Below the pieces are notes generated by a model. That model did no database searches, was not told the origin of the DNA, and worked only from the letters and a program-made list of their open reading frames with translations. The translations under genes and the position numbers were made by a program. A stretch of 64,000 nucleotides of DNA from Flaviflexus massiliensis (GTDB lineage: Bacteria > Actinomycetota > Actinomycetes > Actinomycetales > Actinomycetaceae): positions 310,001 through 374,000 of the forward strand of contig NZ_LN831058.1 of NCBI RefSeq assembly GCF_001375495.1. Direction: 5' to 3'. Within the stretch, counting starts at the first letter, position 1. Each line of letters opens with the position of its first letter. Shown piece after piece: positions 54,645-64,000 of this stretch.

Positions 54645-55628
54645 TTAGGAGATTGCGGGGACCGTTGGCGGGTTCGGGCCCGCCCAGCAGCAGTCTTCCG
54701 CGTAGCTGGTGTCTCCGGGGTTTTGGAGGATGTCTGCAAGCTGGGAAATGAAGGCGGGGTGTACACCGACCGTGGCGGCCCGCACGAATCCCATCCCAAG
54801 TTCCTCAGCCTTTGCCTTAGCTTCCGTGTCGAGATCGAACTTGACCTCCATGTGGTCCGAGATGAAGCCGATCGGTGCAAGCACGACCGAGGCACTTCCC
54901 CTACCGTGGAGGTCTTCCAAGTGATCACAAATATCGGGCTCGAGCCACGGAATGTGGGGCGATCCTGACCGGGAACAGTAGGCAAGGTCCCAATCGGCGA
55001 TTCCCAGATCATCCGCAATTCTCTTGGCGACCACCTCGTGCTGCTGTTGGTAGGTGTGCTCGTGGTGGGTTCCCGAGGCGGTGTTCATGGCGGTGGGGAT
55101 GGAATGGGTGACGAAGACCAGGCGAGCATCACCCGCCTCCTCCAAAGCATCCCTCACGGCATCGCGGTTTGCTTGCAGGAAGCCGTCGCTGTTCCAGAAG
55201 GGCTTGGTTTTCCTGACCGACAGATCTGGCAGATCCAGTTCTCCCAGCCACCTGGCAATGTCCTCACGGTACTGGCGGCACGAGGAGTACGAATCGTAGG
55301 CGGAGGTGGCGATCGCGAGGATGTCGCGTGCTCCACTGTCGTACAGTTCGCGGATCACGTCGTTTCCGTACGGTTCCCAGTTCCTGTTGCCGATGACAAC
55401 GGGGGTGGTGTCGCCCCGGCGAGCAAGCTCATCACGCAGGTACTCGACCAGCTCGGCGTTGAGCTCGTTGATTGGTGACTTACCTCCGAACATGTAGTAG
55501 TGCTCACCTACCTGTTCCAGTCTTTCGTCCGGGATTCCCTTACCCGCGGTGGCGTTGCGAAGGAAGGGGACAACGTCCTCGGGCTTGTTCGGCCCTCCAT
55601 AGGAGAGAACAAGGTAAGCGTCAGGCAT
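54645..55628 (-). CDS. hemH: Ferrochelatase (coproporphyrin III type, CpfC)
   Basis: Inserts Fe(II) into the porphyrin, here coproporphyrin III judging from hemQ and hemY. 327 residues from ATG 55628. YLVLSYGGPNKPEDVVPFL begins the fold; the catalytic His is in VFVTHSIPTAMN, and the Glu region follows. Actinobacterial enzymes often bind a [2Fe-2S] cluster: C in YSSCRQYRE and CC in EDCCWAG are present, but a further C-terminal Cys is not seen, so a complete four-Cys set is doubtful. Start overlaps the hemA stop by 8 nt. 62 nt upstream of hemQ. Confidence 0.94.
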   Translation of the reverse strand: MPDAYLVLSYGGPNKPEDVVPFLRNATAGKGIPDERLEQVGEHYYMFGGKSPINELNAELVEYLRDELARRGDTTPVVIGNRNWEPYGNDVIRELYDSGARDILAIATSAYDSYSSCRQYREDIARWLGELDLPDLSVRKTKPFWNSDGFLQANRDAVRDALEEAGDARLVFVTHSIPTAMNTASGTHHEHTYQQQHEVVAKRIADDLGIADWDLAYCSRSGSPHIPWLEPDICDHLEDLHGRGSASVVLAPIGFISDHMEVKFDLDTEAKAKAEELGMGFVRAATVGVHPAFISQLADILQNPGDTSYAEDCCWAGPNPPTVPAIS

Positions 55629-56910
55629 GAGGCTGGTCCTTTCGGGGGCACCCGCTATTGAGTGCCTGTTGCGTGGGCTTGGGAAGGGCAATACCAAAGA
55701 CAAGTTCTGCCGCCTCGTGATATTCATCCCCGCGCCCGTCCTTCGCTGCCTCGTGGGCCGCTTTCGAGGGGTGGTAGGCGACCGCGGAGGCGAATCGTTG
55801 CAAAGCGCGGATCGCGACTTCTGCCGGGATCTCACCGGCGGCGGGAAGTTTCCGCAATTCCTTTTCGAGTTCCACGGCGATCATGTCTCGGACCGCGACA
55901 ACCAGGGGATCTACGGTGCGACCGAGCAGATCGGAGTCGAGCTTTGCTAGCCCCTCATCCACAATCTTCCGAGCACTGTCCAGGTCGCCTGCCTTGGCGG
56001 CCGGCACGTGCCTGCGGATTGTTTCGAGATCAATGAGGGTGACGTCATCGATCTGTGCAACATCGGTTTCAACGTCACGGGATCGAGCCAGGTCAATGAG
56101 AGTCAGCGGCCCGCGGGTCTTCTTGGCTTCCCGGATCATGTTGGCAGTGAGAACGGGAGTGCCGGTTCCCCGGCACAGGACAATAACATCCGGCCACACC
56201 AGGTCCAGGTTCTCCCTGAATGCGATGCCGTGATCGGTTGCGAACTGCTGTCCCCTGCCGCTGAGCGACCAGACTCGGACCCGGTTCGCTCCTCGCTCTT
56301 TCAACGCGGCAACGGTCGCACCCGCGTACGCACCCGTGCCCACGAGGAGAACGTTGATCCCTTCCCAGTCGGTCAGGGGCAGAGCCGGGCCGTCAATATC
56401 GTCCCATTCGTATTGGCCGCGCTCGCAGGCAACCGCCCCCGCCATGTCCAAAGCCACCGACACAATGGAGCGGCCGGCGCGGGAAATATCGGTCTTGACC
56501 GCGATCTCACGGGAGGTGCGTAGCGCCCCCTGGATGGTTTGTTCGAGCAGGGGTGAGGTGGTGCCTTCAGTGCGAGCATCGGTCAGTGCCTGGCGCACCT
56601 GGCCAACTATCTCGCGTTCTCCCACGACCATGGAGTCAAGCCCGGAGGCGATTTCGTAGAGATGGCGGGCGGCATCAATGCCGGAGTAGATGGACAGGTC
56701 CTTGTCGAGAAGGCGAGCTGCTTTGCGGGCCGCCTCTTCCTCAGCCTCTAAATACACTTCGTAGCGGTTACAGGTAGATAGAACGACCGCGCCCTGGACC
56801 CCAGTGCTAGCAACGATCTCTTTCTTGACCCGATCACCACGCCTCGCCAAATCTTCAACATCCGAAATGTCCAAATCGTGGTGATTTGCGGATAGAACCA
56901 CAAAACTCAC
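55621..56910 (-). CDS. hemA: Glutamyl-tRNA reductase
   Basis: First step of the C5 heme pathway: reduces glutamyl-tRNA to glutamate-1-semialdehyde. 429 residues from GTG 56910 (VSFVVLSANHHD), chosen because GGAGA is 8 nt upstream; ATG 56925 lies within that region. Catalytic Cys47 in STCNRYE; DSMVVGEREIVGQVRQAL; NADPH-binding segment NVLLVGTGAYAGATVAAL; C-terminal dimerisation helix. Divergent from hemE with 55 bp between them. The next enzyme, hemL, is at the window's right edge. Confidence 0.95.
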   Translation of the reverse strand: MSFVVLSANHHDLDISDVEDLARRGDRVKKEIVASTGVQGAVVLSTCNRYEVYLEAEEEAARKAARLLDKDLSIYSGIDAARHLYEIASGLDSMVVGEREIVGQVRQALTDARTEGTTSPLLEQTIQGALRTSREIAVKTDISRAGRSIVSVALDMAGAVACERGQYEWDDIDGPALPLTDWEGINVLLVGTGAYAGATVAALKERGANRVRVWSLSGRGQQFATDHGIAFRENLDLVWPDVIVLCRGTGTPVLTANMIREAKKTRGPLTLIDLARSRDVETDVAQIDDVTLIDLETIRRHVPAAKAGDLDSARKIVDEGLAKLDSDLLGRTVDPLVVAVRDMIAVELEKELRKLPAAGEIPAEVAIRALQRFASAVAYHPSKAAHEAAKDGRGDEYHEAAELVFGIALPKPTQQALNSGCPRKDQPHA

Positions 56911-56965
56911 ACATCGATTCTCCAATTAATTGGCAGAAAATTCCAACTGGTAACACAATAGGAAC

Positions 56966-57967
56966 GTGTCTCTCTTAACAGAAGCAGCCCGCGGAACGCG
57001 AGGCAAACGAGTACCCGTATGGTTCATGAGGCAGGCCGGGCGATCCCTCCCCGAGTATCGTTCCCTGAGGGAAGGCACGACAATGCTCGAAGCCTGCTTG
57101 AATCCGGAGATGGCGGCGGAGATCACGATGCAGCCGGTACGCCGTCACGGCGTTGACGGGGCCGTCTTCTTCTCCGATATTGTCACTCCCTTAAAAATTG
57201 CCGGCATCGATGTTGATATCAAGCCCGGGGTTGGCCCCGTCTTTGGTCATCCGATCCGCAGTTCTTCAGATATCGATGAGCTTGTTGCCCACGAGTTCAT
57301 CGACTCCCCGGAGATCCGCAAGGCTGTCGAAATCTGCGTGAACGAACTGGACGTACCTGTTCTTGGGTTTGGTGGGGCACCGTTCACCCTGGCCGCCTAC
57401 CTTGTTGAGGGGAAGCCCTCCCGGGATCACTTGGCAGCCCGCGCCCTCATGTATTCCGACCCCGAGTCGTGGGATCGACTCATGACGTGGGCGGCGGACA
57501 TTACGGGACAGTTCCTCAAGATTCAGATCGAGGCGGGAGCCTCGATTGTGCAACTCTTCGATTCCTGGGCCGGTTCGCTCTCGCTCGCAACCTACGAGGA
57601 GAAGGTGCTTCCCTATTCCATGCGGGCACTCTCCTACGCCACGGTTCCCACAATCCACTTCGGCACCGGCACGACCAGGATTCTGCCGCAAATGGCCAGC
57701 ATCTCCGATGTTTTGGGTGTCGACTACCGGATTCGCCTCGACGAGGTGGCAAAGCTCGTCCCGAACAAGCCGCTCCAGGGCAACATCGATCCCGCCTTCC
57801 TTTTCGCACCCTGGGAGGTGCTGCAGAAGCACATTGATGAGGTGATCGAGGCCGGGAAGGCAGCCCCCTCCCACATCCTCAACCTCGGCCACGGAGTCCC
57901 ACCAAACACGGATCCGGATGTGCTGAGCCGAATCGTGGCCTACGTTCAGGGCAGGCTCGAGCCGTGA
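56966..57967 (+). CDS. hemE: Uroporphyrinogen decarboxylase
   Basis: Converts uroporphyrinogen III to coproporphyrinogen III. 333 residues. VPVWFMRQAGRSLPEYR near the N-terminus (substrate-binding Arg), AVFFSDIVTPLKIAG, and GFGGAPFTLAAYLVEG are all typical. GTG start with AGGAA directly upstream. Its stop overlaps the hemY start by 4 nt. In this pathway its product goes directly to HemY. Confidence 0.96.
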   Translation: MSLLTEAARGTRGKRVPVWFMRQAGRSLPEYRSLREGTTMLEACLNPEMAAEITMQPVRRHGVDGAVFFSDIVTPLKIAGIDVDIKPGVGPVFGHPIRSSSDIDELVAHEFIDSPEIRKAVEICVNELDVPVLGFGGAPFTLAAYLVEGKPSRDHLAARALMYSDPESWDRLMTWAADITGQFLKIQIEAGASIVQLFDSWAGSLSLATYEEKVLPYSMRALSYATVPTIHFGTGTTRILPQMASISDVLGVDYRIRLDEVAKLVPNKPLQGNIDPAFLFAPWEVLQKHIDEVIEAGKAAPSHILNLGHGVPPNTDPDVLSRIVAYVQGRLEP

Positions 57968-59244
57968 CCATCGTGATCGGTGGCGGGCTCGCGGGCCTCG
58001 TCACCGCCCACCAGCTCGCTACGGCAGGTCGCCGCATCACCCTCATCGAAAAACGTTCCACCCTTGGTGGACTGATTGCCTCTGACACGATCGGCGGGGT
58101 CCGGGTCGACATCGGTGCCGAATCATTCGCCCGCAGGAACAGTGCTGTCACCGACTTTGTTCGCTCCCTCGGGCTAGAAACCCTCGTCCCTTCGGGGCGG
58201 TCGTGGATCTGGAACGGTAGCCCCCTCCTCATCCCGAAAGACACCTCTCTCGGCATCCCGGCTGATCCGCACTCGCCCGAGATCAGAGAGATCCTCAAGG
58301 ACCCCGACCGGGTGGCTGCCGACCTCACCCTCGATCCGAGTATCGGTGCGAGGGTTACGACGGTGGCTGAGCTGGTGGAGGCACGCATGGGAAGCGAAAT
58401 CCTCGAACGTCTCGTGCGCCCCATCGCCACCGCCATCTACTCCACTGACCCCTCTCGGCTCGCCATCAACCCACAACTCAAAGCCGACTTTGAGAGCACG
58501 GGAAGCCTCGCGAAGGCCGTAGCCAAGGGCCTGAGTGGCCCCGCGGTTGCCTCCGTCAGGGGTGGCATGTTCCATCTCATTGACATGCTCGTTCGTGACC
58601 TAAAAGAATCGGGAGCACGGATCCTGACGGACACAGAAGCCACCGGCTTGTCCTACAGCTCCGGAGCCAAGGTCACAGCAGTAACAGCAGGTGAGGAGCA
58701 GATACTCACGGCGGAAAACATTGTGCTCGCAACCTCCATCACTCCCGCCATCGCCCTCCTCAACAAAGTCACGGACCTGGAACCGTTCACTGTCCCCACG
58801 GGCAAGCCCACCACCCACGTCACGCTCGTTCTTAACAGTGCAGAGCTCGATGGGGCGCCGCGCGGTTCGGGGATGCTGTGCGTGCCGGGCACGTCCCGCG
58901 CCAAGGCCCTCACTCACCTGAGTTGCAAATGGTCGTGGATGCGCGAGGTCACCGACAAGCATGCGGTCAGGGTTTCCTACGCCACCGGTAAACAGGTGAA
59001 CGTGGATGATGCTCTGGCCGACATGAATGAGCTCATGGGAACCGGCATCGGTCCCGAGGCCATTGCCGGGTCCAAGACCGTCCGGTGGGGCAACGCCCTC
59101 ACCCCATCCACACCCGGGCTTCGACAGCGGGCAGATTCGATCACCACCCCGGACTGGTTGCATGTGACGGGAGCATGGCGGGCGGGAACGGGAGTCGCCT
59201 CCGTTATTCCCCACGCACTGCAGACCGCCGCGGCCCTCGCGTAG
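57964..59244 (+). CDS. hemY: Coproporphyrinogen III oxidase, FAD-dependent (HemY/CgoX)
   Basis: Oxidises coproporphyrinogen III to coproporphyrin III in the coproporphyrin-dependent pathway (formerly called protoporphyrinogen oxidase). 426 residues. FAD-binding VIGGGLAGLVTAHQLATAG at the N-terminus, TLGGLIASDTIGGVRVDIGAESF, and the C-terminal LHVTGAWRAGTGVASVI that closes the FAD site. GTG overlaps the hemE stop (GTGA). The gene set with HemQ argues for coproporphyrinogen as substrate. Length is at the short end of the family (usual 450-470). Confidence 0.94.
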   Translation: MTIVIGGGLAGLVTAHQLATAGRRITLIEKRSTLGGLIASDTIGGVRVDIGAESFARRNSAVTDFVRSLGLETLVPSGRSWIWNGSPLLIPKDTSLGIPADPHSPEIREILKDPDRVAADLTLDPSIGARVTTVAELVEARMGSEILERLVRPIATAIYSTDPSRLAINPQLKADFESTGSLAKAVAKGLSGPAVASVRGGMFHLIDMLVRDLKESGARILTDTEATGLSYSSGAKVTAVTAGEEQILTAENIVLATSITPAIALLNKVTDLEPFTVPTGKPTTHVTLVLNSAELDGAPRGSGMLCVPGTSRAKALTHLSCKWSWMREVTDKHAVRVSYATGKQVNVDDALADMNELMGTGIGPEAIAGSKTVRWGNALTPSTPGLRQRADSITTPDWLHVTGAWRAGTGVASVIPHALQTAAALA

Positions 59245-59297
59245 TTCCCTTCAACTACATGCGTGGCTCACCATTCGAGCGGCACTGACCTGCGGGG

Positions 59298-60287
59298 CTA
59301 CTGTCCTCGCCTGTGGACTTCGCTGATAATTTCTTCTCGATCCATGCCGGCACTTGTGAGGATGTGGAGGAGGATGCGGAGCTTCCGGCCCGTCAGGAAA
59401 CCCCCAGGAATGATTCCGCGGGCAATCAGATCTTCTTCCGAACCCGGATAGGCGTAGCTGTGTTCCGTGGTGGAGCCGCTCCCCGTTCGCGTCACCATCG
59501 CAACCAACAGACCGTCAGTCACAAGTTGTTCGCACGCATCAGCAGTCCTCATGGAGAGGTGACCGACACCGGAGGCTTCGATCACGAGAGCATGGGGGTT
59601 GGTCAGAGCTAGGCCGTATGCCCAGCGCCCTTCATCACCCAGCGGCGACTGAATGACCGGGATTTGTATTTCATGCGGGCCCGGCACGGGAAGTGCTGGG
59701 AAGGTGGTAGCGGGCTTGTACATGAGCCGCACACGACCTTCAACGATCCTGCCAATTGGGCCCCAGCCTGGTGACTGGAAGGCCGAAACTGCGGTCGAAT
59801 GGGTCTTGCTAACGAGGCGTGCCAGGTGGATCGTGTCGTCGAGAACAACGAGAGTTCCCATGCCCCGTACGGCGGGATCGATTGCTGTGGCAATCGCGGC
59901 AAGGAGGTTGGCTGGTCCATCAGCACCGGGCAGGTTCGCTCCCCTCATCGCACCCGTGAGAACAATTGGTTCTTCCCGGTCCCACAGAAGGTCAAGGAAG
60001 TAGGCGGTCTCCTCCAGAGTGTCCGTGCCGTGGGTCAGGACCACGCCAGCAGCCCCGCCATCCACCATCTCCTTCGCGTAGTCGAGTGCGGCAAGGATGT
60101 GGCTGGGCAGGATCGAGGGTGAGGGCAGGTTGGCGAGGCTCCGGGATGTGACCTCCGCGAGCGCATCAAGCCCGGGTACAGGGGCTAGGAGGTCTTCGGC
60201 ATCGAGTGCGGGTGTGACGGCTCCCGTCTCGGTTGTGGTCATCGCAATCGTGCCGCCCAGGGCGCCTACGGAAACTAGTGGTTTCAT
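59298..60287 (-). CDS. L-asparaginase, type I/II family
   Basis: Hydrolyses asparagine to aspartate and ammonia. 329 residues from ATG 60287 (MKPLVSVGALGGTIA). First catalytic Thr in GGTIAMT, second in VVLTHGTDTLEETAYFLDLL; C-terminal GLLVAMVTRTGSGSTTEHSY. No signal peptide, so cytoplasmic. It lies inside the heme locus on the opposite strand, splitting hemE-hemY from hemC-hemD-hemB-hemL, and has no obvious link to heme. GAGGAG stands 11 nt before the ATG. Confidence 0.92.
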   Translation of the reverse strand: MKPLVSVGALGGTIAMTTTETGAVTPALDAEDLLAPVPGLDALAEVTSRSLANLPSPSILPSHILAALDYAKEMVDGGAAGVVLTHGTDTLEETAYFLDLLWDREEPIVLTGAMRGANLPGADGPANLLAAIATAIDPAVRGMGTLVVLDDTIHLARLVSKTHSTAVSAFQSPGWGPIGRIVEGRVRLMYKPATTFPALPVPGPHEIQIPVIQSPLGDEGRWAYGLALTNPHALVIEASGVGHLSMRTADACEQLVTDGLLVAMVTRTGSGSTTEHSYAYPGSEEDLIARGIIPGGFLTGRKLRILLHILTSAGMDREEIISEVHRRGQ

Positions 60288-60470
60288 TGTTTTATCTGCT
60301 CCTCTTTTTGATTCCGCGGTGCCCAATGTGGTGGGGCGTCAATGCCCAGGCGGGCACCGTCTAAGCCCGCCATCCCGCCCATCATAGCCATCAGCAGCCT
60401 GCTCCCGGCGCGGTTCTTACGGTCTTTCTACCCTCGTGGCGGTCCCGGTGGGGTGCGTATGATGGCAGGC

Positions 60471-61337
60471 ATGAGTGTACTTCGAGTTGGTTCCAGAACA
60501 TCCGATCTTGCCGTCGCACAGGCCTCTGCCGCGGCGCAGGAGATCGTTGATAAGAATCCGGAACTGACCGGGTTTGAGATTGTTGGGGTCACGACGAAGG
60601 GTGACACGGATCGGGGCTCTCTCAAAGAGATTGGTGGGACCGGGCTCTTCACATCTGCGGTGCGGGACGCTCTCATTGCTGGCGAATGCGATATTGCGAT
60701 CCATTCGGCCAAGGACTTACCCGCGCTCGACCATCCTGAACTGTCGATGTTCTTCCCTGTTCGCGAGAGCGCTCACGACGTGTTTGTGGGGCACACGGAC
60801 TACCGAGGCATGCCCTACGGTGCAAAGGTTGGCACGGGTTCGCCGCGCCGGGCAGCCCAGCTTCGCCACTTCCAACGCGATATCCAGATCGTTGATATCC
60901 GGGGCAATGTGCCAACCCGGCTCAGCCGCATCCACAAGGATCTCGATGGCGTCATCCTTGCAAGGGCAGGGCTGGACCGGCTGGGGATTGATACTGGCCA
61001 GGACCTGCCGTACGAGGTCATGGTGCCCGCCGCCGGGCAGGGCGCCCTGGCGATCGAAACCGTCAAGGGCTCCCCATGGGAGGCAATGGTCGAAAAGGTT
61101 GACGACCACACGACGAGGCTGGAAATGATTGCGGAACGGACATTCATGGCCGCCCTCGGTGCCGGCTGTTCCACCCCGATCGGGGTGCTCGGCGAATCCA
61201 CCGGAAAGACGGTGGCCCTGCATGCGCGCTACACGGGGGAAGGCTCCAAGATCGAGATCCGCCGGAGCTCGAACAACCCGGTCACGCTCGCGGAGGGCTT
61301 GGCGGAGGAGTTTAAGAAGCGCGGTGTGCGGCCATGA
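60471..61337 (+). CDS. hemC: Porphobilinogen deaminase (hydroxymethylbilane synthase)
   Basis: Joins four porphobilinogen units into hydroxymethylbilane. 288 residues. VLRVGSRTSDLAVAQA at the N-terminus, HSAKDLPALDHPE, GTGSPRRAAQLRH with the substrate-binding Arg pairs, and the dipyrromethane-cofactor Cys233 in ALGAGCSTPIG. ATG 60471 is chosen because homologues begin here (SVLRVGSR); ATG 60462 is also possible. The stop overlaps hemD by 4 nt. First gene of the second plus-strand heme unit. Confidence 0.95.
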   Translation: MSVLRVGSRTSDLAVAQASAAAQEIVDKNPELTGFEIVGVTTKGDTDRGSLKEIGGTGLFTSAVRDALIAGECDIAIHSAKDLPALDHPELSMFFPVRESAHDVFVGHTDYRGMPYGAKVGTGSPRRAAQLRHFQRDIQIVDIRGNVPTRLSRIHKDLDGVILARAGLDRLGIDTGQDLPYEVMVPAAGQGALAIETVKGSPWEAMVEKVDDHTTRLEMIAERTFMAALGAGCSTPIGVLGESTGKTVALHARYTGEGSKIEIRRSSNNPVTLAEGLAEEFKKRGVRP

Positions 61338-61996
61338 GGGTCGCCATCACCCGGACCCGCTCGCCCCTGACGGACGGGTGGCTGGCGATCCCAGTGACCT
61401 CACGAACCCCCATTGAATCCGGCCTGCACGCACTGAAGGAGGTGCTCTCCTCCTGCGAGGACGGCACCTGGCTTGCCGTGACTTCACCGCATACGTTCCC
61501 GGTTCTTCGCGCCGCTGGGATCACAATCCCCGCGGGTGTGCGGATCGCCTGCGTTGGTGACGCAACCGCGCGGTTCTCTCCCCGTACCCCGGACTTTATT
61601 GGTCCCCCTCCCGCGAGCGCCCAGTCTTTTTTTGACGCAGTCCCTGCCGGCCGCGGCAGGGTCGTGTTTCCTTCTTCGAACCAGGCCTCACAGGTACTGG
61701 AGGTGGGCCTTCGAGAGAAGGGCTACTCGGTTGATCGCTTCGACATCTATGCCACCGAGGCGGATCCGGGTGGGGTCAGGAGGCTCGCTTCAGGGAATGC
61801 TGAAGTCATCATCGTGACTGCCTCGAGCGCAGCACTTGCCATTGCCGATCACTGGCCCAGCGGCGCCGCCCTACCCCCGCTTATTGCTCTTGGCGAGCCG
61901 ACCGCCCACACTCTGCAATCGGCGGGGATTCCCGCCGACCAGGTTTCCCCCACACCGGATCGGGCAGGTTTGGAAGCCTGCCTTGAAAGGATCTGA
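61334..61996 (+). CDS. hemD: Uroporphyrinogen-III synthase
   Basis: Closes hydroxymethylbilane into uroporphyrinogen III. 220 residues, on the short side. This family diverges strongly; assignment rests on position between hemC and hemB and on features such as [45 protein letters not shown] and [10 protein letters not shown], then [15 protein letters not shown] and [18 protein letters not shown] overlaps hemC (ATGA); the stop is 1 nt before hemB. Confidence 0.9.
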   Translation: MRVAITRTRSPLTDGWLAIPVTSRTPIESGLHALKEVLSSCEDGTWLAVTSPHTFPVLRAAGITIPAGVRIACVGDATARFSPRTPDFIGPPPASAQSFFDAVPAGRGRVVFPSSNQASQVLEVGLREKGYSVDRFDIYATEADPGGVRRLASGNAEVIIVTASSAALAIADHWPSGAALPPLIALGEPTAHTLQSAGIPADQVSPTPDRAGLEACLERI

Positions 61997-61997
61997 C

Positions 61998-62969
61998 ATG
62001 CGCCCACGCCCCAGACGCTTACGGACCACCCCTGCCATGCGCTCCATGGTTCAAGAAACCGGCTATACGGCCGGCAATCTTGTTCTTCCCATGTTTGTTC
62101 GGGAGGGCATTGCAGAACCGGAGCCCATTGCTTCCATGCCCGGCGTGTACCAGCACACCCTGGAATCTCTCGTACGGGAGGCCCGCAGGGCGGTCGACGC
62201 TGGAGTGGGTGGCATCATGCTGTTTGGTGTTCCCGAGAAGCACGACGCGACCGGTTCGGCCGGCGTGGATCCGAATGGGATCCTCAACGTGGGTCTGAGG
62301 GCACTGCGTGACGAACTCGGTGACGAGGCGGTCATCATCGCCGACCTGTGCTTGGACGAGTTCACGGACCACGGTCACTGCGGTGTGCTAGCCGCAGATG
62401 GCACGGTCGACAACGATGCGACACTGGAGATCTATCGGGAGATGGCGGTGGTGCAGGCCAAGTCCGGTGCCCACATGCTCGGACTGTCGGGAATGATGGA
62501 TGGTCAGGTTGCTGCCTGCCGGGATGCGCTTGACGAGGCCGGGTACCCGAACGTGTCGATCCTCGCCTACTCCGCCAAGTACGCCTCCGCCTATTACGGC
62601 CCTTTCCGTGAGGCTGTCGACAGTCAGCTCAAGGGCGATCGCCGCACGTATCAGATGGACGTGGCGAACCGGACCGAGGGGCTACGCGAGGCCCTGCTCG
62701 ACATTGAGGAAGGGGCCGATGTTGTCATGGTGAAACCGGCTGGGTCCTACCTTGATGTCCTCTCCGACGTTGCGCAGACATCGACTGTGCCCGTTGCGGC
62801 ATACCAGGTGTCGGGGGAGTACGCGATGATCGAGGCCGCTGCCGAGCGTGGCTGGTTGGATCGCGAGCGCACGATCGCCGAATCGGTGGCCGCGATTGCT
62901 CGTGCCGGCGCCACGATCATTTGCACCTATTGGGCCACGGAGTTGGCAGAAAGGATGAAGAGTGTCTGA
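61998..62969 (+). CDS. hemB: Delta-aminolevulinic acid dehydratase (porphobilinogen synthase)
   Basis: Condenses two 5-aminolevulinate molecules to porphobilinogen. 323 residues. [21 protein letters not shown]; active-site Lys residues in [14 protein letters not shown] and [11 protein letters not shown]. The metal region reads [14 protein letters not shown]: Asp replaces the second Cys of the zinc form, so this looks like a Mg/other-metal or mixed-type enzyme. ATG 61998 is 1 nt after the hemD stop; the longer frame lies in hemD. The stop overlaps hemL by 8 nt. Confidence 0.96.
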   Translation: MRPRPRRLRTTPAMRSMVQETGYTAGNLVLPMFVREGIAEPEPIASMPGVYQHTLESLVREARRAVDAGVGGIMLFGVPEKHDATGSAGVDPNGILNVGLRALRDELGDEAVIIADLCLDEFTDHGHCGVLAADGTVDNDATLEIYREMAVVQAKSGAHMLGLSGMMDGQVAACRDALDEAGYPNVSILAYSAKYASAYYGPFREAVDSQLKGDRRTYQMDVANRTEGLREALLDIEEGADVVMVKPAGSYLDVLSDVAQTSTVPVAAYQVSGEYAMIEAAAERGWLDRERTIAESVAAIARAGATIICTYWATELAERMKSV

Positions 62970-64000
62970 TCTTTTCACTCGCGCACAGGCCGTCATTCCC
63001 GGGGGTGTTGATTCTCCGGTCCGTGCTTTCGGATCCGTGGGTGGTGCACCCGTCTTCATTCATCGAGCTTCCGGGCCCCACGTGTACTCGGGCGACCGGC
63101 AGTTCATTGACCTCGTGGGATCGTGGGGGCCCGCCCTGCTGGGGCACGCTCATCCCCATGTCGTTGCTGCCGTTCAAGAAGCCGCGGCGCGCGGTCTTTC
63201 TTTCGGGGCACCAACGGAGGCCGAGGTGGAGCTCGCCGAACTCGTTATCGACCGCATTCCTCCGGTTGAGAAGATCAGGTTCGTGTCCACGGGCACGGAA
63301 GCTACGATGACGGCGATTCGGCTGGCACGGGGCTTCACGGGACGTGACCTCGTTGTGAAGTTCGCCGGCTGCTACCACGGTCACGAGGACTCCATGCTCG
63401 TGGCCGCCGGATCCGGTGTCGCAACCTTTGGCATGTCCTCCTCAGCGGGTGTCCCGAAGGGCACGGTCGAGGACACCGTGGTTCTCCCCTACAACGACAG
63501 GCAGGCGGTCACCGACCTGTTTGCTAGCTACGGCGACTGCATTGCCGCAATCATTACCGAGGCCGCCCCGGCGAACATGGGGCTGGTTCCTCCCCTTCCC
63601 GGATTCAATGCGTTCCTCAAGGACGAATGCGAGAAGGCCGGCGCCCTCCTCATTCTCGACGAGGTGCTGACCGGGTTCAGGCTCTCCAGGAGCGGCATGT
63701 GGGGCATCGACCAGGAGGTCCCCTACACCCCTGATCTCATGGCTTTCGGGAAGGTCATCGGTGGTGGCATGCCGATCGCTGCCCTTGGCGGCAGACAGGA
63801 TGTGATGGACTATCTGGCACCGCTCGGTCCCGTCTATCAGGCCGGAACACTTTCCGGAAACCCTCTCGCAACTGCCGCCGGCATCGCCACCCTCACACTG
63901 GCAGACAATGCCGTGTACGAGAAGATCGATAGGGCTTCTGTCGCACTTTCGAATGGCTTCAGTGAAGCACTGACGAAGGAAGGCGTGGCGCATACGATCC
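62962..64000 (+). CDS. hemL: Glutamate-1-semialdehyde 2,1-aminomutase (3' end missing)
   Basis: Turns glutamate-1-semialdehyde into 5-aminolevulinate; partner of HemA. The first 346 codons are visible; the family has about 430. Start GTG 62962 ([22 protein letters not shown]), overlapping the hemB stop by 8 nt. PLP enzyme class III features: [44 protein letters not shown] and the Schiff-base Lys in [15 protein letters not shown]. The gene runs off the right edge. Confidence 0.96.
   Translation, partial: MSDLFTRAQAVIPGGVDSPVRAFGSVGGAPVFIHRASGPHVYSGDRQFIDLVGSWGPALLGHAHPHVVAAVQEAAARGLSFGAPTEAEVELAELVIDRIPPVEKIRFVSTGTEATMTAIRLARGFTGRDLVVKFAGCYHGHEDSMLVAAGSGVATFGMSSSAGVPKGTVEDTVVLPYNDRQAVTDLFASYGDCIAAIITEAAPANMGLVPPLPGFNAFLKDECEKAGALLILDEVLTGFRLSRSGMWGIDQEVPYTPDLMAFGKVIGGGMPIAALGGRQDVMDYLAPLGPVYQAGTLSGNPLATAAGIATLTLADNAVYEKIDRASVALSNGFSEALTKEGVAHTI

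Overview
The window is chromosomal DNA from a moderately high-GC Gram-positive actinobacterium. Evidence includes BldC, DUF3073 beside purF-purM, an SCP-like gene next to purF, a coproporphyrin-type heme locus with HemQ, a GTP-dependent PEP carboxykinase, and frequent GTG starts with 4-bp stop/start overlaps. Several genes also have a TANNNT -10 hexamer 6-7 nt before the start codon, the actinobacterial leaderless arrangement. A relative of the Actinomycetaceae seems plausible, but I cannot fix the genus.

Layout. 1-12 kb: a truncated secreted nuclease gene, two small envelope genes, bldC, DUF3073, DUF2283, then the minus-strand run SCP-like / membrane protein / RNB ribonuclease / purF / purM, and a large secreted 5'-nucleotidase with a 45-residue repeat tail. 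12-29 kb is housekeeping: ptsI, gdhA, purC-purS-purQ-purL, purD, pckG, an LppM-like lipoprotein, purA and glgP. With purF and purM, most of the route to IMP and AMP lies in this window.

29.4-41.5 kb is a catabolic island that looks richer in A+T. One minus-strand operon encodes an FrlB-like sugar-phosphate deglycase, an FrlD-like kinase, hydantoinase/oxoprolinase subunits A and B, a peptide-type binding protein and two permeases. A LacI regulator on the other strand separates these from a fused double ATPase. A sigma70-like promoter followed by a perfect-arm LacI-type palindrome precedes the first gene. I read it as a system for importing and deglycating Amadori compounds, with the hydantoinase pair acting on the released nitrogen part. 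This combination is the best candidate here for an undescribed system.

42-47.7 kb holds small membrane proteins and a tandem array of four related small lipoproteins. One copy is split by an IS256-family element with an exact 9-bp target duplication. Another has lost its start codon (ATA) and carries a premature TGA. An arsenate-reductase-like protein follows. 47.7-52.6 kb is a second catabolic island: OtnC-like aldolase, OtnK-like kinase, zinc dehydrogenase, FCD-type GntR regulator and a cyclase-family hydrolase, with the same putative operator in front of the dehydrogenase operon and the hydrolase.

52.7-64 kb: fba, then the heme locus (hemQ-hemH-hemA on minus, hemE-hemY and hemC-hemD-hemB-hemL on plus), interrupted by an asparaginase gene on the minus strand. 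hemL runs off the right edge. No tRNA, rRNA or CRISPR array was recognised.
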